A stretch of DNA of 5,619 nucleotides, from positions 1 through 5,619 of the forward strand of contig JAGBAU010000324.1 in NCBI GenBank assembly GCA_017938785.1. The letters are read 5' to 3'. The notes under the pieces are model-generated. The model was not told the origin of the DNA and ran no database searches. It saw only the letters and a program-made list of their open reading frames with translations. A program made the position numbers and the translations under genes. Positions 1-5,619 of this stretch are shown here, piece by piece (position 1 is the stretch's first letter; each line of letters begins with the position of its first letter). This DNA comes from Clostridia bacterium (GTDB taxonomy: Bacteria; Bacillota_A; Clostridia; Christensenellales; Aristaeellaceae).

Positions 1-12
1 CCCGAAACTGAT

Positions 13-38
13 AAAAGGCACCCTTTCGGGTGCCTTTT
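13..38 (-). terminator. Rho-independent terminator of fucI
   Basis: An 11-bp perfect stem (13-23 with 28-38) closes a 4-nt loop 18 bp past the fucI stop. Read on the minus strand the loop is GAAA (a GNRA tetraloop) and the stem ends in TTTT followed by ATCAGTTT. A weaker outer arm (1-9 with 42-50, one mismatch) could lengthen the structure. The A/T-flanked stem could also work for plus-strand transcription arriving from the left. Confidence 0.85.
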
Positions 39-56
39 GTTAGCTTCGGGGCGAAA

Positions 57-1859
57 TTACTTCTTGTAGAAGGGGCCGTAGGTGGAGCAGGCACGATAGT
101 CTGCGCCTTCCTTGTCCATACCGAATGCATTCCAGGCGGCGGGACGGAAGATCTTCTCGGTGGGCACGTTGTGCATGCAAACCGGGATGCGCAGCATAGA
201 AGCCAGGGTAATGATGTCAGCGCCGATGTGGCCATAGCTGATAGCGCCGTGGTTTGCGCCCCAGTTGTTCATGACATCGTAAGCGGTCTTGAAAGCGGAG
301 CCTTCCTTGCCGTCGCAGCGGGGTGCGAACCAGGTGCAGGGCCAGGTGTAGTCGGTGCGCTTCCACAGGGTATCGGTAACCTCTTCGGGCAGCTCAACGG
401 TCCAGCCTTCAGCGATCTGCAGCACCGGGCCGAGGCCATCCACCAGGTTCAGGCGGATCATGGTAGCGGGCATTTCGCAATCGGTTATGAAGCGGGAGGA
501 ATATCCGCCGCCACGGAAGTAGCCTGCGTCAGCATAGTTCCAGGTGGTGTTTGCCATGATGGCCTTCTGGTCTTCCTCGGTCACTTCCCACCACTTCTTC
601 ATGGTGCGGGTGCCGTCGGCTTCGCGGGCCTGGCCGTTGGCGTCGAGGCAGCATGCGCCGGAGTTGATCAGGTGGATGATACCGCCGTTTGCTGCGGCCT
701 TGCCTTCCATGTCATAGCCGGTAACGCGCTTAACTGCTTCGGGGCTCCAGTAGGTACGCACGTCTGCGAACATCTGAGCCTTGTTGGTGAGCAACTTCAT
801 GAACAGCATGCCCAGACCATTGAGAACGTCGTTCTCGGTGGCCAGGATGTAGGGCTCGCGAGCGCCGTCATAGTCGAAGGAGGTGTTCAGCAGAGCCTCG
901 GGGAAGTCGCAGTTGGGATAGAAGTCGGTCCACTGACGCTGGCCCTGGAAGCCGGCTGCGATGGCATTGTGCCCAACCATTTCTTCTTCACAACCCTTGG
1001 GCAGATTGGGATTGCCGTTCATCAGGTCCTTGATGATGCAGTACATCTTGACGACGAACTCCCAATCCTGATCCTTGCGGGCGCGGTCGCGCTGCAGGAA
1101 CTCGGGGTTCTTGTCGAAGCCTTCGATGGCGAATTCCTTGGTCCACTTGAGGGCCTTCTGGAATTCAGCTTCATCGTAGATGCCTTCGGTCATGCGGCGG
1201 ATGATTTCAACTTCGTCCACGGACTCAACGCGCATGCCCAGATATTCTTCGATGAACTTCTGGTCGATGATGGAGCCGCCGATACCCATGCACTGGGAAC
1301 CGATCTGCAGGTAGGACTTGCCGCGCATGGTGGCAACTGCAACTGCGGCGCGGGCAAAGCGGAGCAGCTTCTCTTCAACGTCAGCGGGGATGGTGCCGTC
1401 GTCTGCATCCTGAACATCGTGGCCATAGATGCCGAAGGCCGGCAGGCCCTTCTGGGCGTGGCTTGCCAGAACGGAAGCCAGATATACAGCGCCGGGACGC
1501 TCGGTGGCGTTCAGACCCCAAACGCCCTTGATGGTGTTGCGGTCCATGTCCATGGTTTCGGAACCATAGCACCAGCAGGGAGTAACGGTCAGGGTGATGG
1601 CGACGTTGTTCTTGCGGAACTTATCTTCGCAGGCAGCAGCCTCGGCAACGCGGCCGATGGTGGTGTCGGCGATGATAACCTTTACGGGTTCGCCGTTGGA
1701 ATAGCACAGGTTTTCCTCAAAGAGCTTCTTTGCGGCCTGGGCCATGCCCATGGTCTGCTCTTCCAGGGATTCGCGTACCTTCAGGGGTCCGCGGCGGCCA
1801 TCGATGGTCGGGCGAATGCCGATTACCGGATAATCGCCGATGAGTCTGTTCTTTGCCAT
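57..1859 (-). CDS. fucI: L-fucose isomerase
   Basis: This 600-residue protein is a full-length L-fucose isomerase (EC 5.3.1.25; E. coli FucI is 591 aa). The family is cytoplasmic and Mn-dependent and converts L-fucose to L-fuculose, the first step of fucose breakdown; it often also accepts D-arabinose. Family signatures are visible throughout: [10 protein letters not shown] (14-23), [10 protein letters not shown] (28-37), TPCWCYGSE (93-101), GHDVQDADD (146-154), [12 protein letters not shown] (301-312) and [10 protein letters not shown] (448-457). The residues matching the E. coli catalytic and metal ligands are present: Glu342 in ATEND, Asp366 in FADVRTYW and His537 in GANHG. The ATG is preceded by AGGAGG at 1868-1873 with an 8-nt spacer, which fixes the start. 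The gene is divergent from the AraC-type regulator, which probably controls it. No kinase, aldolase or fucose transporter gene is in view. No frameshift or missing key residue was seen. Identification is very secure. Confidence 0.98.
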   Translation of the reverse strand: MAKNRLIGDYPVIGIRPTIDGRRGPLKVRESLEEQTMGMAQAAKKLFEENLCYSNGEPVKVIIADTTIGRVAEAAACEDKFRKNNVAITLTVTPCWCYGSETMDMDRNTIKGVWGLNATERPGAVYLASVLASHAQKGLPAFGIYGHDVQDADDGTIPADVEEKLLRFARAAVAVATMRGKSYLQIGSQCMGIGGSIIDQKFIEEYLGMRVESVDEVEIIRRMTEGIYDEAEFQKALKWTKEFAIEGFDKNPEFLQRDRARKDQDWEFVVKMYCIIKDLMNGNPNLPKGCEEEMVGHNAIAAGFQGQRQWTDFYPNCDFPEALLNTSFDYDGAREPYILATENDVLNGLGMLFMKLLTNKAQMFADVRTYWSPEAVKRVTGYDMEGKAAANGGIIHLINSGACCLDANGQAREADGTRTMKKWWEVTEEDQKAIMANTTWNYADAGYFRGGGYSSRFITDCEMPATMIRLNLVDGLGPVLQIAEGWTVELPEEVTDTLWKRTDYTWPCTWFAPRCDGKEGSAFKTAYDVMNNWGANHGAISYGHIGADIITLASMLRIPVCMHNVPTEKIFRPAAWNAFGMDKEGADYRACSTYGPFYKK

Positions 1860-1886
1860 AAGTATCTCCTCCTGTTAATTCTATGT

Positions 1887-1910
1887 GCGAAATGTTACGT
1901 ATTGTTTCGC
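1887..1910. promoter_or_regulatory. 24-bp inverted repeat, likely fucI operator
   Basis: The arms GCGAAA (1887-1892) and TTTCGC (1905-1910) are perfect inverted copies around a symmetric TACGTA centre; 9 of 12 base pairs are symmetric. It lies 13 bp upstream of the fucI ribosome binding site, in the fucI leader or at its promoter. It resembles an operator for a dimeric repressor more than an AraC-type site, since that family usually binds direct repeats. The cognate protein is unknown. It does not fit a good CcpA cre box. Confidence 0.5.
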
Positions 1911-1921
1911 TATTTAATCAC

Positions 1922-1950
1922 AATATAACATTGATATAGCGCCCTGTATT
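1922..1950 (-). promoter_or_regulatory. Candidate weak fucI promoter
   Basis: On the minus strand a -10-like TATATT (1927-1922) faces fucI. The position 17 bp upstream reads AATACA (1950-1945), a poor -35. A weak -35 would suit activator dependence, for example on the divergent AraC-type protein. If it is used, transcription would start near 1915 and the inverted repeat at 1887-1910 would be in the early transcript. Other AT-rich hexamers nearby are possible, so this is tentative. Confidence 0.3.
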
Positions 1951-1960
1951 GTGGTATAAT
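1931..1960 (+). promoter_or_regulatory. Sigma-A promoter of the AraC-family gene
   Basis: TTGATA (1931-1936) and a perfect TATAAT (1955-1960) are separated by 18 bp, and TG at 1952-1953 makes an extended -10. Transcription should start near 1967, about 40 nt before the gene. One copy of AATCACA overlaps the -10, so autorepression is possible. Confidence 0.75.
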
Positions 1961-1996
1961 CACAGAAAATAGTCGGATATTCACCAGTCACGAAAC

Positions 1997-2001
1997 GGAG
2001 G
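1997..2001 (+). promoter_or_regulatory. Ribosome binding site that decides the AraC start
   Basis: GGAGG ends one base before an ATG at 2003, too close for initiation, and 7 bases before the in-frame ATG at 2009. The second ATG is therefore the likely start. Confidence 0.75.
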
Positions 2002-2008
2002 TATGCAC

Positions 2009-2875
2009 ATGCATTACCTGAATTACCATGAACAAATCCAGCACCGCACGGGCGACTTTCCCCTGGCATATTATCCCGTGGACGAGGATTATCCCCGCTA
2101 CCGCATGCCCATGCACTGGCACAAGGAAAGCGAGATTATCCGCATCATCAGCGGCAAAATGCGCTTCTATCTGGACGATGATGAACTGGTTGCAGAATCG
2201 GGCGATCTTCTCACCATCGGCGGCGGCGTAGTTCACGGCGGCGAGCCGGAAAACTGCGTGTACGAGTGCATCGTGTACGATCCCCAGGCGCTTACGCCCG
2301 CCCTGGAATCCTGCCGCAGCGCCCTTATGCCCCTGCTGCGCAATAGCATCTTCCTGAAAAATAGTAAAATTGAAGCCGATCCCGCCTTCAAGGCGGCCGT
2401 GGACCGCCTGTTTAAAACCGCTATGGATTTCGAAGGCCGCAGCATTGAGATGCTCAGCGCCGTATTCGGTTTCCTCCATTGTCAGCAGCAGAATATAGGC
2501 GGCGCCCAGCTGCGTACCGTTTCCGAGCGCACCTGGCAGAAGGCAGAGCAGCTTAAGCCCGCTCTGGAATACATCGAACAGCACTACGGCCAGCACATCT
2601 CCCTGGATACCCTGGCTAAGCTGACCGGCTTTTCGCCCAAGTATTTTTGCCGTTACTTCCGCACCATCGTGCACCGTTCCCCCATCGATTACCTGAACTA
2701 CTACCGCATCGAATGTGCAGCGCAGTTCCTGGCCGGCGCCGACATGAACGTGGCGGAGGTGGCCGTGCACTGCGGCTTCTCCGATTCCAGCGCATTTATC
2801 AAGCAGTTCCGCAAGTATAAGGGCACCACGCCGCGCCAGTACCGCATTCGTATGCAGGACGCAGGAAGAAACTGA
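2009..2875 (+). CDS. AraC-family transcriptional regulator with cupin sensor domain
   Basis: This 288-residue DNA-binding protein has the usual length and order of the AraC/XylS family. An N-terminal cupin-like sensor domain (about 15-95) contains the HWHKESE segment (36-42) and GDLLTIGGGVVHGG (65-78), features common in sugar-responsive members. The C-terminal domain (about 183-280) carries two helix-turn-helix motifs: ISLDTLAKLTGFSPKYFCRYF (197-217, first) and NVAEVAVHCGFSDSSAFIKQF (247-267, second), followed by the family-typical YKGTTPRQYR. The start at 2009 is preferred to the ATG at 2003 because of ribosome-binding-site spacing. Its divergent position beside fucI suggests that it responds to L-fucose or a related sugar and controls fucI, but the ligand cannot be read from the sequence and some such regulators act on distant genes. 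It has its own promoter and terminator, so it is transcribed alone. Confidence 0.95.
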   Translation: MHYLNYHEQIQHRTGDFPLAYYPVDEDYPRYRMPMHWHKESEIIRIISGKMRFYLDDDELVAESGDLLTIGGGVVHGGEPENCVYECIVYDPQALTPALESCRSALMPLLRNSIFLKNSKIEADPAFKAAVDRLFKTAMDFEGRSIEMLSAVFGFLHCQQQNIGGAQLRTVSERTWQKAEQLKPALEYIEQHYGQHISLDTLAKLTGFSPKYFCRYFRTIVHRSPIDYLNYYRIECAAQFLAGADMNVAEVAVHCGFSDSSAFIKQFRKYKGTTPRQYRIRMQDAGRN

Positions 2876-2909
2876 TTTTCTGCATTTTCCTTCACTATTT
2901 ATGCATTCC

Positions 2910-2942
2910 ATGCCCGGTTTTTTCGCCGGGCATAATTTTTTT
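2910..2942 (+). terminator. Rho-independent terminator of the AraC-family gene
   Basis: An 8-bp GC-rich perfect stem (2910-2917 with 2926-2933) with an 8-nt T-rich loop is followed after two A residues by seven T residues (2936-2942). It starts 34 bp past the stop codon and precedes the next gene's promoter, separating the two transcription units. Confidence 0.9.
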
Positions 2943-2975
2943 ACTACATTATAAAATTGCCGCAAAACAGTTGCC

Positions 2976-3005
2976 TTGACAAGTCTCAATACTATCTTTT
3001 AAAAT
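2976..3005 (+). promoter_or_regulatory. Sigma-A promoter of the L,D-transpeptidase gene
   Basis: A perfect TTGACA (2976-2981) lies 18 bp upstream of TAAAAT (3000-3005). Transcription should begin near 3012, about 40 nt before the start codon. It lies just after the preceding terminator, so the gene is likely expressed independently by the housekeeping sigma factor. Confidence 0.75.
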
Positions 3006-3041
3006 ATACAATGTAGGTTTATGACCTGTCACAATGGTATT

Positions 3042-3046
3042 GGAGG
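3042..3046 (+). promoter_or_regulatory. Ribosome binding site that decides the transpeptidase start
   Basis: GGAGG is followed after 7 nt by ATG at 3054. An in-frame ATG at 3021 lies upstream of this site, lacks its own, and would add 11 residues ahead of the signal peptide, so 3054 is the better start. Confidence 0.8.
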
Positions 3047-3053
3047 ACAAAGT

Positions 3054-4949
3054 ATGTCTTTGAAGAAAACCCTGGCCGTTCTGCTCATTCTTGTGCTCAT
3101 GCTGGGCGCACTGCCCGTACCTGCCATGGCATACAGTATGCCCTACTACATTGAGGTGGATCTGACCAACCAGATCGTTACCGTCTTCAACAGCAAGGAT
3201 AACTCCATTGCCCGACAGATGCTCTGCTCTGCCGGCATCGGTGACAAGACCCCCACCGGCGAATGGATGATGCCTGCCAAGGAGCGTGACGATGAGCGTA
3301 CCGAGTGGTATTGGATGCCCAACGCCTATACCTGGGTAAAATATGCCACGAAGATCTATTATGCATATTTCTTCCATTCCATTCCCTTTGACGACAACGT
3401 CGATGGTGCGATGAACGAAACCTGCCTCAAGCAGTTTGGCAATCCGGCTTCCCACGGCTGTATCCGCCTGCAGGTGGAAGACGCCGAATTCATTGCAAAG
3501 GAATGCCTGAGGGGCACCTATGTCCGAATTTACCGCAGCGGCGTGAAGAACGATAACCTGCGCGCACTGCTGTTCAACCAGGGAACCTATATCCAGGGCA
3601 TGGACAAGAGCTATTCCGAATTTCTCGGAATCAGCGCCGCCGATCTGGGTCAGGGCTGCGCCGGCAGCGACGTTGAGGATCTGCAGCATCGCCTGAATGA
3701 CCTGGGCTATTACACCAAGAAAATCGACGGTATCTACGACAACGATACCATCAATTCCATCGTAAGCCTCCAGAGGGATCTGGGCCTTCTGCCCACCGGC
3801 ATCTGTTCCGCAGCGCTGAAGGATGTCATCTTCTCCGACAGCGCCCCCGTACTGACCGGCAAAACCACCGTTTCCGAAGGCCAGAGCGGCCCCGTTGTTG
3901 AAAAGCTGCAGGAAGCCCTTCAGCAGCTGGGCATTTACCAGGGTCCCATCGATACCATTTACGATACCGAAGTTGCCGAAGCAGTGGCCAATTTCCAGCG
4001 CCTCTGCGGCATGACGCAGAATGGCGTGGCCTCTCCCGAGGTGCAGCACGCCATCTACTATGTGCTCAAGAAGATCCGCACCGAAGTCGGCACGGATTTC
4101 ACTGCCGAGCAGGTGACTGAAGAGGTGGTCTACGGCACCCTGAACGCCAAGGCCAACATCAACGTGCGCGCAAAGCCCGATACCGAATCCAACCGCGCAG
4201 GTCTTGTGAAGATTGGCGAGCGCATCATGGTCCTGAACGTCAAGGGTGAATGGGCGCAGATCGTATGCGACGGCAAGATCGGCTACATCTTCAAAAAGTA
4301 CCTTGCCAATCCCGAATACGAAACCCTGTTCACCATGAAGTATTCCTCCAGCAACGGAAACAGCTTCATCCTGGGCACCTCCGTGCAGAACATCTCCTCC
4401 AGCAACACTGCCCTGCTGAAGGAAATCCGCAAGAGCCGTGAAAGCGGCGTAACCATGGATTACCTCCATGAAACCACTGTTCAGTACGCCACCGTGAATA
4501 CCGGCGATGAAGATATCAAGCTGAACCTGCGCGCTGAGCCCTCCTCCGACGCCGCCATTCTGGACATGGCTGCAAACGGCGCACAGATGCGTGTTCTGAG
4601 TAAGGATGACGAATGGACCCAGGCCATCTACAACGGCCAGGTTGCCTATCTGATGAGCTCCTACCTGGAGTTCTGGGAGGGCGACATGGACGATGAGGAA
4701 GCCGTCGTTCTGTCCCAGCGTACGCTGGAAGATGCACCCGCCGCCAAGGCAAAGGTTGTCGCCGATGCAGACGCCGTTGGCGCAAAGGTGCACATCTCCT
4801 CCATGGATAACGCATCCATCTACATGTATGCGCCGGCCAAGCTGGAGGTTGAAGTTCTCTCTTACAATGCCGCTACGGGCTGGGCCTTGATCGCCTATGA
4901 AAGCAAATACGGCTATATGCACGTAGAGAACCTGTCCTTTAACGCCTGA
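3054..4949 (+). CDS. Secreted L,D-transpeptidase with peptidoglycan-binding and SH3-like repeats
   Basis: This 631-residue exported protein begins with a clear signal peptide: LKK, a leucine-rich core, then AMA (24-26) before Tyr27. The YkuD-type L,D-transpeptidase domain covers about 31-160. It contains the catalytic motif SHGCIRL (133-139) with nucleophile Cys136, His134 and Arg138, and an upstream His108. The family makes 3-3 peptide cross-links in peptidoglycan, outside the membrane. Two PG_binding_1-like repeats follow (about 204-260 and 276-335, each with an LxxLG.Y..G.ID.IYD pattern), then two bacterial SH3-like repeats (about 362-417 with NVRAKP, and 484-538 with NLRAEP) and a divergent third (about 577-629, ending GYMHVENL). 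These domains probably tether the enzyme to the wall. No transmembrane segment or sorting signal follows, so it is likely secreted or wall-bound. It is monocistronic. The family is certain; the exact substrate and physiological role are not. Confidence 0.93.
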   Translation: MSLKKTLAVLLILVLMLGALPVPAMAYSMPYYIEVDLTNQIVTVFNSKDNSIARQMLCSAGIGDKTPTGEWMMPAKERDDERTEWYWMPNAYTWVKYATKIYYAYFFHSIPFDDNVDGAMNETCLKQFGNPASHGCIRLQVEDAEFIAKECLRGTYVRIYRSGVKNDNLRALLFNQGTYIQGMDKSYSEFLGISAADLGQGCAGSDVEDLQHRLNDLGYYTKKIDGIYDNDTINSIVSLQRDLGLLPTGICSAALKDVIFSDSAPVLTGKTTVSEGQSGPVVEKLQEALQQLGIYQGPIDTIYDTEVAEAVANFQRLCGMTQNGVASPEVQHAIYYVLKKIRTEVGTDFTAEQVTEEVVYGTLNAKANINVRAKPDTESNRAGLVKIGERIMVLNVKGEWAQIVCDGKIGYIFKKYLANPEYETLFTMKYSSSNGNSFILGTSVQNISSSNTALLKEIRKSRESGVTMDYLHETTVQYATVNTGDEDIKLNLRAEPSSDAAILDMAANGAQMRVLSKDDEWTQAIYNGQVAYLMSSYLEFWEGDMDDEEAVVLSQRTLEDAPAAKAKVVADADAVGAKVHISSMDNASIYMYAPAKLEVEVLSYNAATGWALIAYESKYGYMHVENLSFNA

Positions 4950-4960
4950 TCAAGCAAGTA

Positions 4961-4996
4961 TAAGCCCCTGTTCATTTGAAAATGAACAGGGGCTTA
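4961..4996 (+). terminator. Hairpin terminator behind the L,D-transpeptidase gene
   Basis: A perfect 16-bp stem (4961-4976 with 4981-4996) closes a TGAA loop, starting 12 bp past the stop. The stem contains AAGCCCCTG and is very stable. The following bases, CTTACTTATG, are a poor T-tract, so termination may be incomplete or the hairpin may also protect the 3' end. Confidence 0.7.
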
Positions 4997-5013
4997 CTTA
5001 TGCCATAAAGGCT

Positions 5014-5055
5014 TTCTGGCTTCAGGGTTGTTTTAAGGATGCTCGAAAGCCAGAA
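5014..5055. repeat. 9-bp inverted repeat with a 24-nt loop
   Basis: TTCTGGCTT (5014-5022) pairs perfectly with AAGCCAGAA (5047-5055). A second, mutually exclusive register pairs GGCTTTC (5010-5016) with GAAAGCC (5045-5051). It lies between two terminator hairpins in a convergent intergenic region. No function is evident and no gene covers it. Confidence 0.35.
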
Positions 5056-5066
5056 TTATCATCTAT

Positions 5067-5101
5067 AAAAATGCCCTCGCCTAAAAAGGCGGGGCATTTT
5101 T
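5067..5101 (-). terminator. Rho-independent terminator, probably the original lysS terminator
   Basis: A 10-bp stem (5067-5076 with 5092-5101) continues as 4 bp (5078-5081 with 5088-5091) after one bulged T, with a 6-nt loop. On the minus strand it ends in TTTTTATAGAT; on the plus strand in TTTTT then GC-rich sequence. The minus orientation is better. It lies 90 bp past the stop of the lysS fragment, the expected place for that gene's terminator. It could also stop plus-strand readthrough from the transpeptidase gene. Confidence 0.75.
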
Positions 5102-5149
5102 CGCGGAGTTTCCGTCTCATTCTCTATCAGAACTGATGTAAGCCTGGGC

Positions 5150-5314
5150 TTATTTGTGACTTAAATCCCCTGAAAACACACGGTTTTGAATCAGACGGGC
5201 TTCATCGTGGGGAACAGCAGCACATCGCGGATGCTGTCGGAATACACAATATATAGTATTTCGCTTACAATCTTTAACACAATATATAGATTCGCAAATT
5301 CCAAAAAGCATCAT
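5150..5314 (-). CDS. Possible 54-residue hybrid small ORF across the junction
   Basis: A minus-strand ATG at 5314 (with a second ATG next to it) is preceded by GGAGG at 5324-5320, a well-placed ribosome binding site. The reading frame continues 54 codons through the AT-rich repeats and then through the lysS tail in a different frame. The product, cysteine-containing and without a recognisable domain, is unlike any family I know. Because its second half is an out-of-frame reading of lysS DNA, it may be fortuitous. If translated, it is an accident of integration or only its start belongs to the element. Confidence 0.2.
   Translation of the reverse strand: MMLFGICESIYCVKDCKRNTIYCVFRQHPRCAAVPHDEARLIQNRVFSGDLSHK
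5191..5241 (-). pseudogene. lysS: 3' terminal fragment of lysyl-tRNA synthetase gene
   Basis: Read on the minus strand, 5241-5191 encodes SDSIRDVLLFPTMKPV followed by TGA. This matches the conserved C-terminal end of bacterial class II lysyl-tRNA synthetase (E. coli LysS ends in SIRDVILFPAMRPVK). The codons immediately upstream give YIVY and earlier KIVSEIL, not the expected GIDRLVMLL region, so the rest of the gene is missing here. Only about 16 codons remain and they cannot encode a working enzyme. Given the integrase gene directly upstream in the same orientation, this is best explained as the lysS tail displaced when an integrative element inserted at the 3' end of the gene. Recognition comes from family memory, not a search, but the motif is distinctive. 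Confidence 0.8.
5191..5256 (-). other. Putative attachment-site junction (att) of an integrative element in lysS
   Basis: The recognisable lysS coding sequence stops at about 5241, where GC-rich coding DNA changes to AT-rich repeat-bearing DNA next to the integrase gene. The crossover should lie inside the lysS-like part (5191-5241), because the same bases would be duplicated at the other end of the element to restore lysS. The exact core cannot be set from one end. Confidence 0.6.
5244..5289. repeat. 13-bp direct repeat beside the junction
   Basis: ACACAATATATAG occurs perfectly at 5244-5256 and 5277-5289, 33 bp apart. Both are followed by a similar tail (TATTTCGC and ATTCGC). They lie between the lysS remnant and the integrase stop, where arm-type sites for integrase or excisionase are expected in attachment regions. 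The function is inferred from position only. Confidence 0.6.
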
Positions 5315-5326
5315 TTTCCCCTCCAA

Positions 5327-5350
5327 ATCTGGTAAAATATCTGGTAAATT
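5327..5350. repeat. 12-bp tandem repeat after the integrase gene
   Basis: Two adjacent 12-mers, ATCTGGTAAAAT (5327-5338) and ATCTGGTAAATT (5339-5350), differ at one base. They lie directly behind the integrase stop codon. On the integrase strand they read ATTTACCAGAT-like. Short direct repeats here fit arm-type recombinase binding sites; this is inferred. Confidence 0.6.
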
Positions 5351-5351
5351 G

Positions 5352-5619
5352 CTATCTGCCGACAATGAAGCCCATCTTCCCCTGAAGCTCGTCAAAGGCT
5401 TCCTTTTTCTGCTTTCTTGTCAAGTCGGTATAGACATCCAATGTCGTTCCAATGTCCGCGTGTCCCATAATTTCCTGAATGACCTTGAGTGTATTCGTAT
5501 CGGATGTGTTCTCGCACATCCGCGTGCAGAATGTATGCCGCAGGTGATGAACGGAGAAATGGGGCAACAGCAACGGTTTTCTTCTTTCATTATAGGCTCT
5601 CTCTGCCTCACCCCGGTTA
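5352..5619 (-). CDS. Tyrosine recombinase (phage/ICE integrase), C-terminal part, cut by window edge
   Basis: The reading frame is open from the right edge (first full codon at 5618) to the TAG at 5354-5352, giving the last 88 residues; an apparent TTG start at 5573 is internal. The catalytic C-terminal domain of the tyrosine recombinase (Int) family is clear. HHLRHTFCTR carries the HxxR box (His24, Arg27 of the visible part), MGHADIGTTLDVY carries the third conserved His (His53) and the tyrosine nucleophile (Tyr63), and a charged KQKKEAFDEL tail ends the protein. The style resembles Tn916-type and clostridial ICE or prophage integrases, which insert and excise circular elements by site-specific recombination. 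The first catalytic arginine and the arm-binding and core-binding domains must lie beyond the window. Its position next to repeats and a lysS fragment suggests that it recognises the lysS 3' end. Confidence 0.93.
   Translation of the reverse strand, partial: NRGEAERAYNERRKPLLLPHFSVHHLRHTFCTRMCENTSDTNTLKVIQEIMGHADIGTTLDVYTDLTRKQKKEAFDELQGKMGFIVGR

Larger units (their letters stand above)
1916..1964. repeat. AATCACA direct repeats 42 bp apart
   Basis: AATCACA occurs at 1916-1922 and again at 1958-1964, each preceded by TxT. The 42-bp period is four helical turns, so both copies lie on the same DNA face. The right copy overlaps the -10 of the regulator promoter and would lie upstream of fucI; the left copy overlaps the candidate fucI -10. 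Same-face direct repeats are typical of AraC-family half-sites. That these are sites for the adjacent regulator is inference. Confidence 0.35.

Noticed and set aside
30..1928. 632-codon open frame on the plus strand opposite fucI
   Set aside because: It is the antisense of a clearly conserved fucose isomerase gene. Its Gly/Ala/Val-rich translation has no recognisable domain and reflects codon bias.
1950..1964. TGTG-N7-CACA, resembling a CRP site
   Set aside because: The spacing is one base short of the CRP consensus, the symmetry is incomplete, and Clostridia generally do not use CRP this way. It overlaps a perfect -10.
1988..2989. 333-codon open frame on the minus strand opposite the AraC-family gene
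   Set aside because: It is an antisense shadow that crosses the terminator and has no ribosome binding site or domain.
2949..4922. 657-codon open frame on the minus strand opposite the transpeptidase gene
   Set aside because: It is an antisense shadow of a gene with signal peptide and catalytic motif. It runs through the promoter and ribosome binding site of that gene and has no domain of its own.
5139..5152. TAAGCC-TG-GGCTTA palindrome
   Set aside because: It is a short inverted repeat with a 2-nt loop and no T-tract. It is likely chance or a minor structure downstream of the lysS tail.
4950..5190. Possible RNA gene, riboswitch or CRISPR in the convergent intergenic region
   Set aside because: Only hairpins with terminator character and one unexplained inverted repeat were found. 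There is no tRNA cloverleaf, repeat-spacer pattern or known riboswitch core.

Overview
The window looks like chromosome from a Gram-positive anaerobe of the Clostridia type, probably a gut species. This is inferred from strong AGGAGG-like ribosome binding sites, consensus sigma-A promoters, a moderately GC-rich coding style, a Gram-positive cell-wall enzyme and a Firmicutes-type integrase. No species can be named from the sequence.

Left part (1-2942): an L-fucose isomerase gene (fucI, minus strand) ends at a strong hairpin terminator. It is transcribed divergently from an AraC-family regulator with an N-terminal cupin domain (plus strand). The 149-bp region between them holds a near-consensus extended -10 promoter for the regulator, a 24-bp inverted repeat just upstream of the fucI ribosome binding site, and a heptamer AATCACA repeated exactly 42 bp apart. 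The layout suggests that the regulator senses a sugar and controls fucI and itself. No other fucose genes lie in the window.

Middle part (2943-4996): a stand-alone gene with its own TTGACA/TAAAAT promoter and a hairpin behind it. It encodes a secreted L,D-transpeptidase with two peptidoglycan-binding repeats and three SH3-like repeats, a cell-wall cross-linking enzyme.

Right part (4997-5619): this is the most interesting stretch. On the minus strand the C-terminal catalytic part of a tyrosine recombinase (integrase) enters from the right edge and stops at 5352. About 110 bp of AT-rich DNA follows, with two different pairs of short direct repeats. Abruptly after that comes a sequence encoding SDSIRDVLLFPTMKPV-stop, which I recognise as the conserved extreme C-terminus of lysyl-tRNA synthetase (lysS). 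The residues in front of it do not look like LysRS. A terminator facing the same way lies behind it. The simplest reading is that 5619 to about 5245 is the integrase end of an integrative element (ICE or prophage) inserted in the 3' end of lysS, and that 5245-5191 is the displaced lysS tail at the far attachment site. The rest of the element and the repaired lysS would lie to the right of the window.
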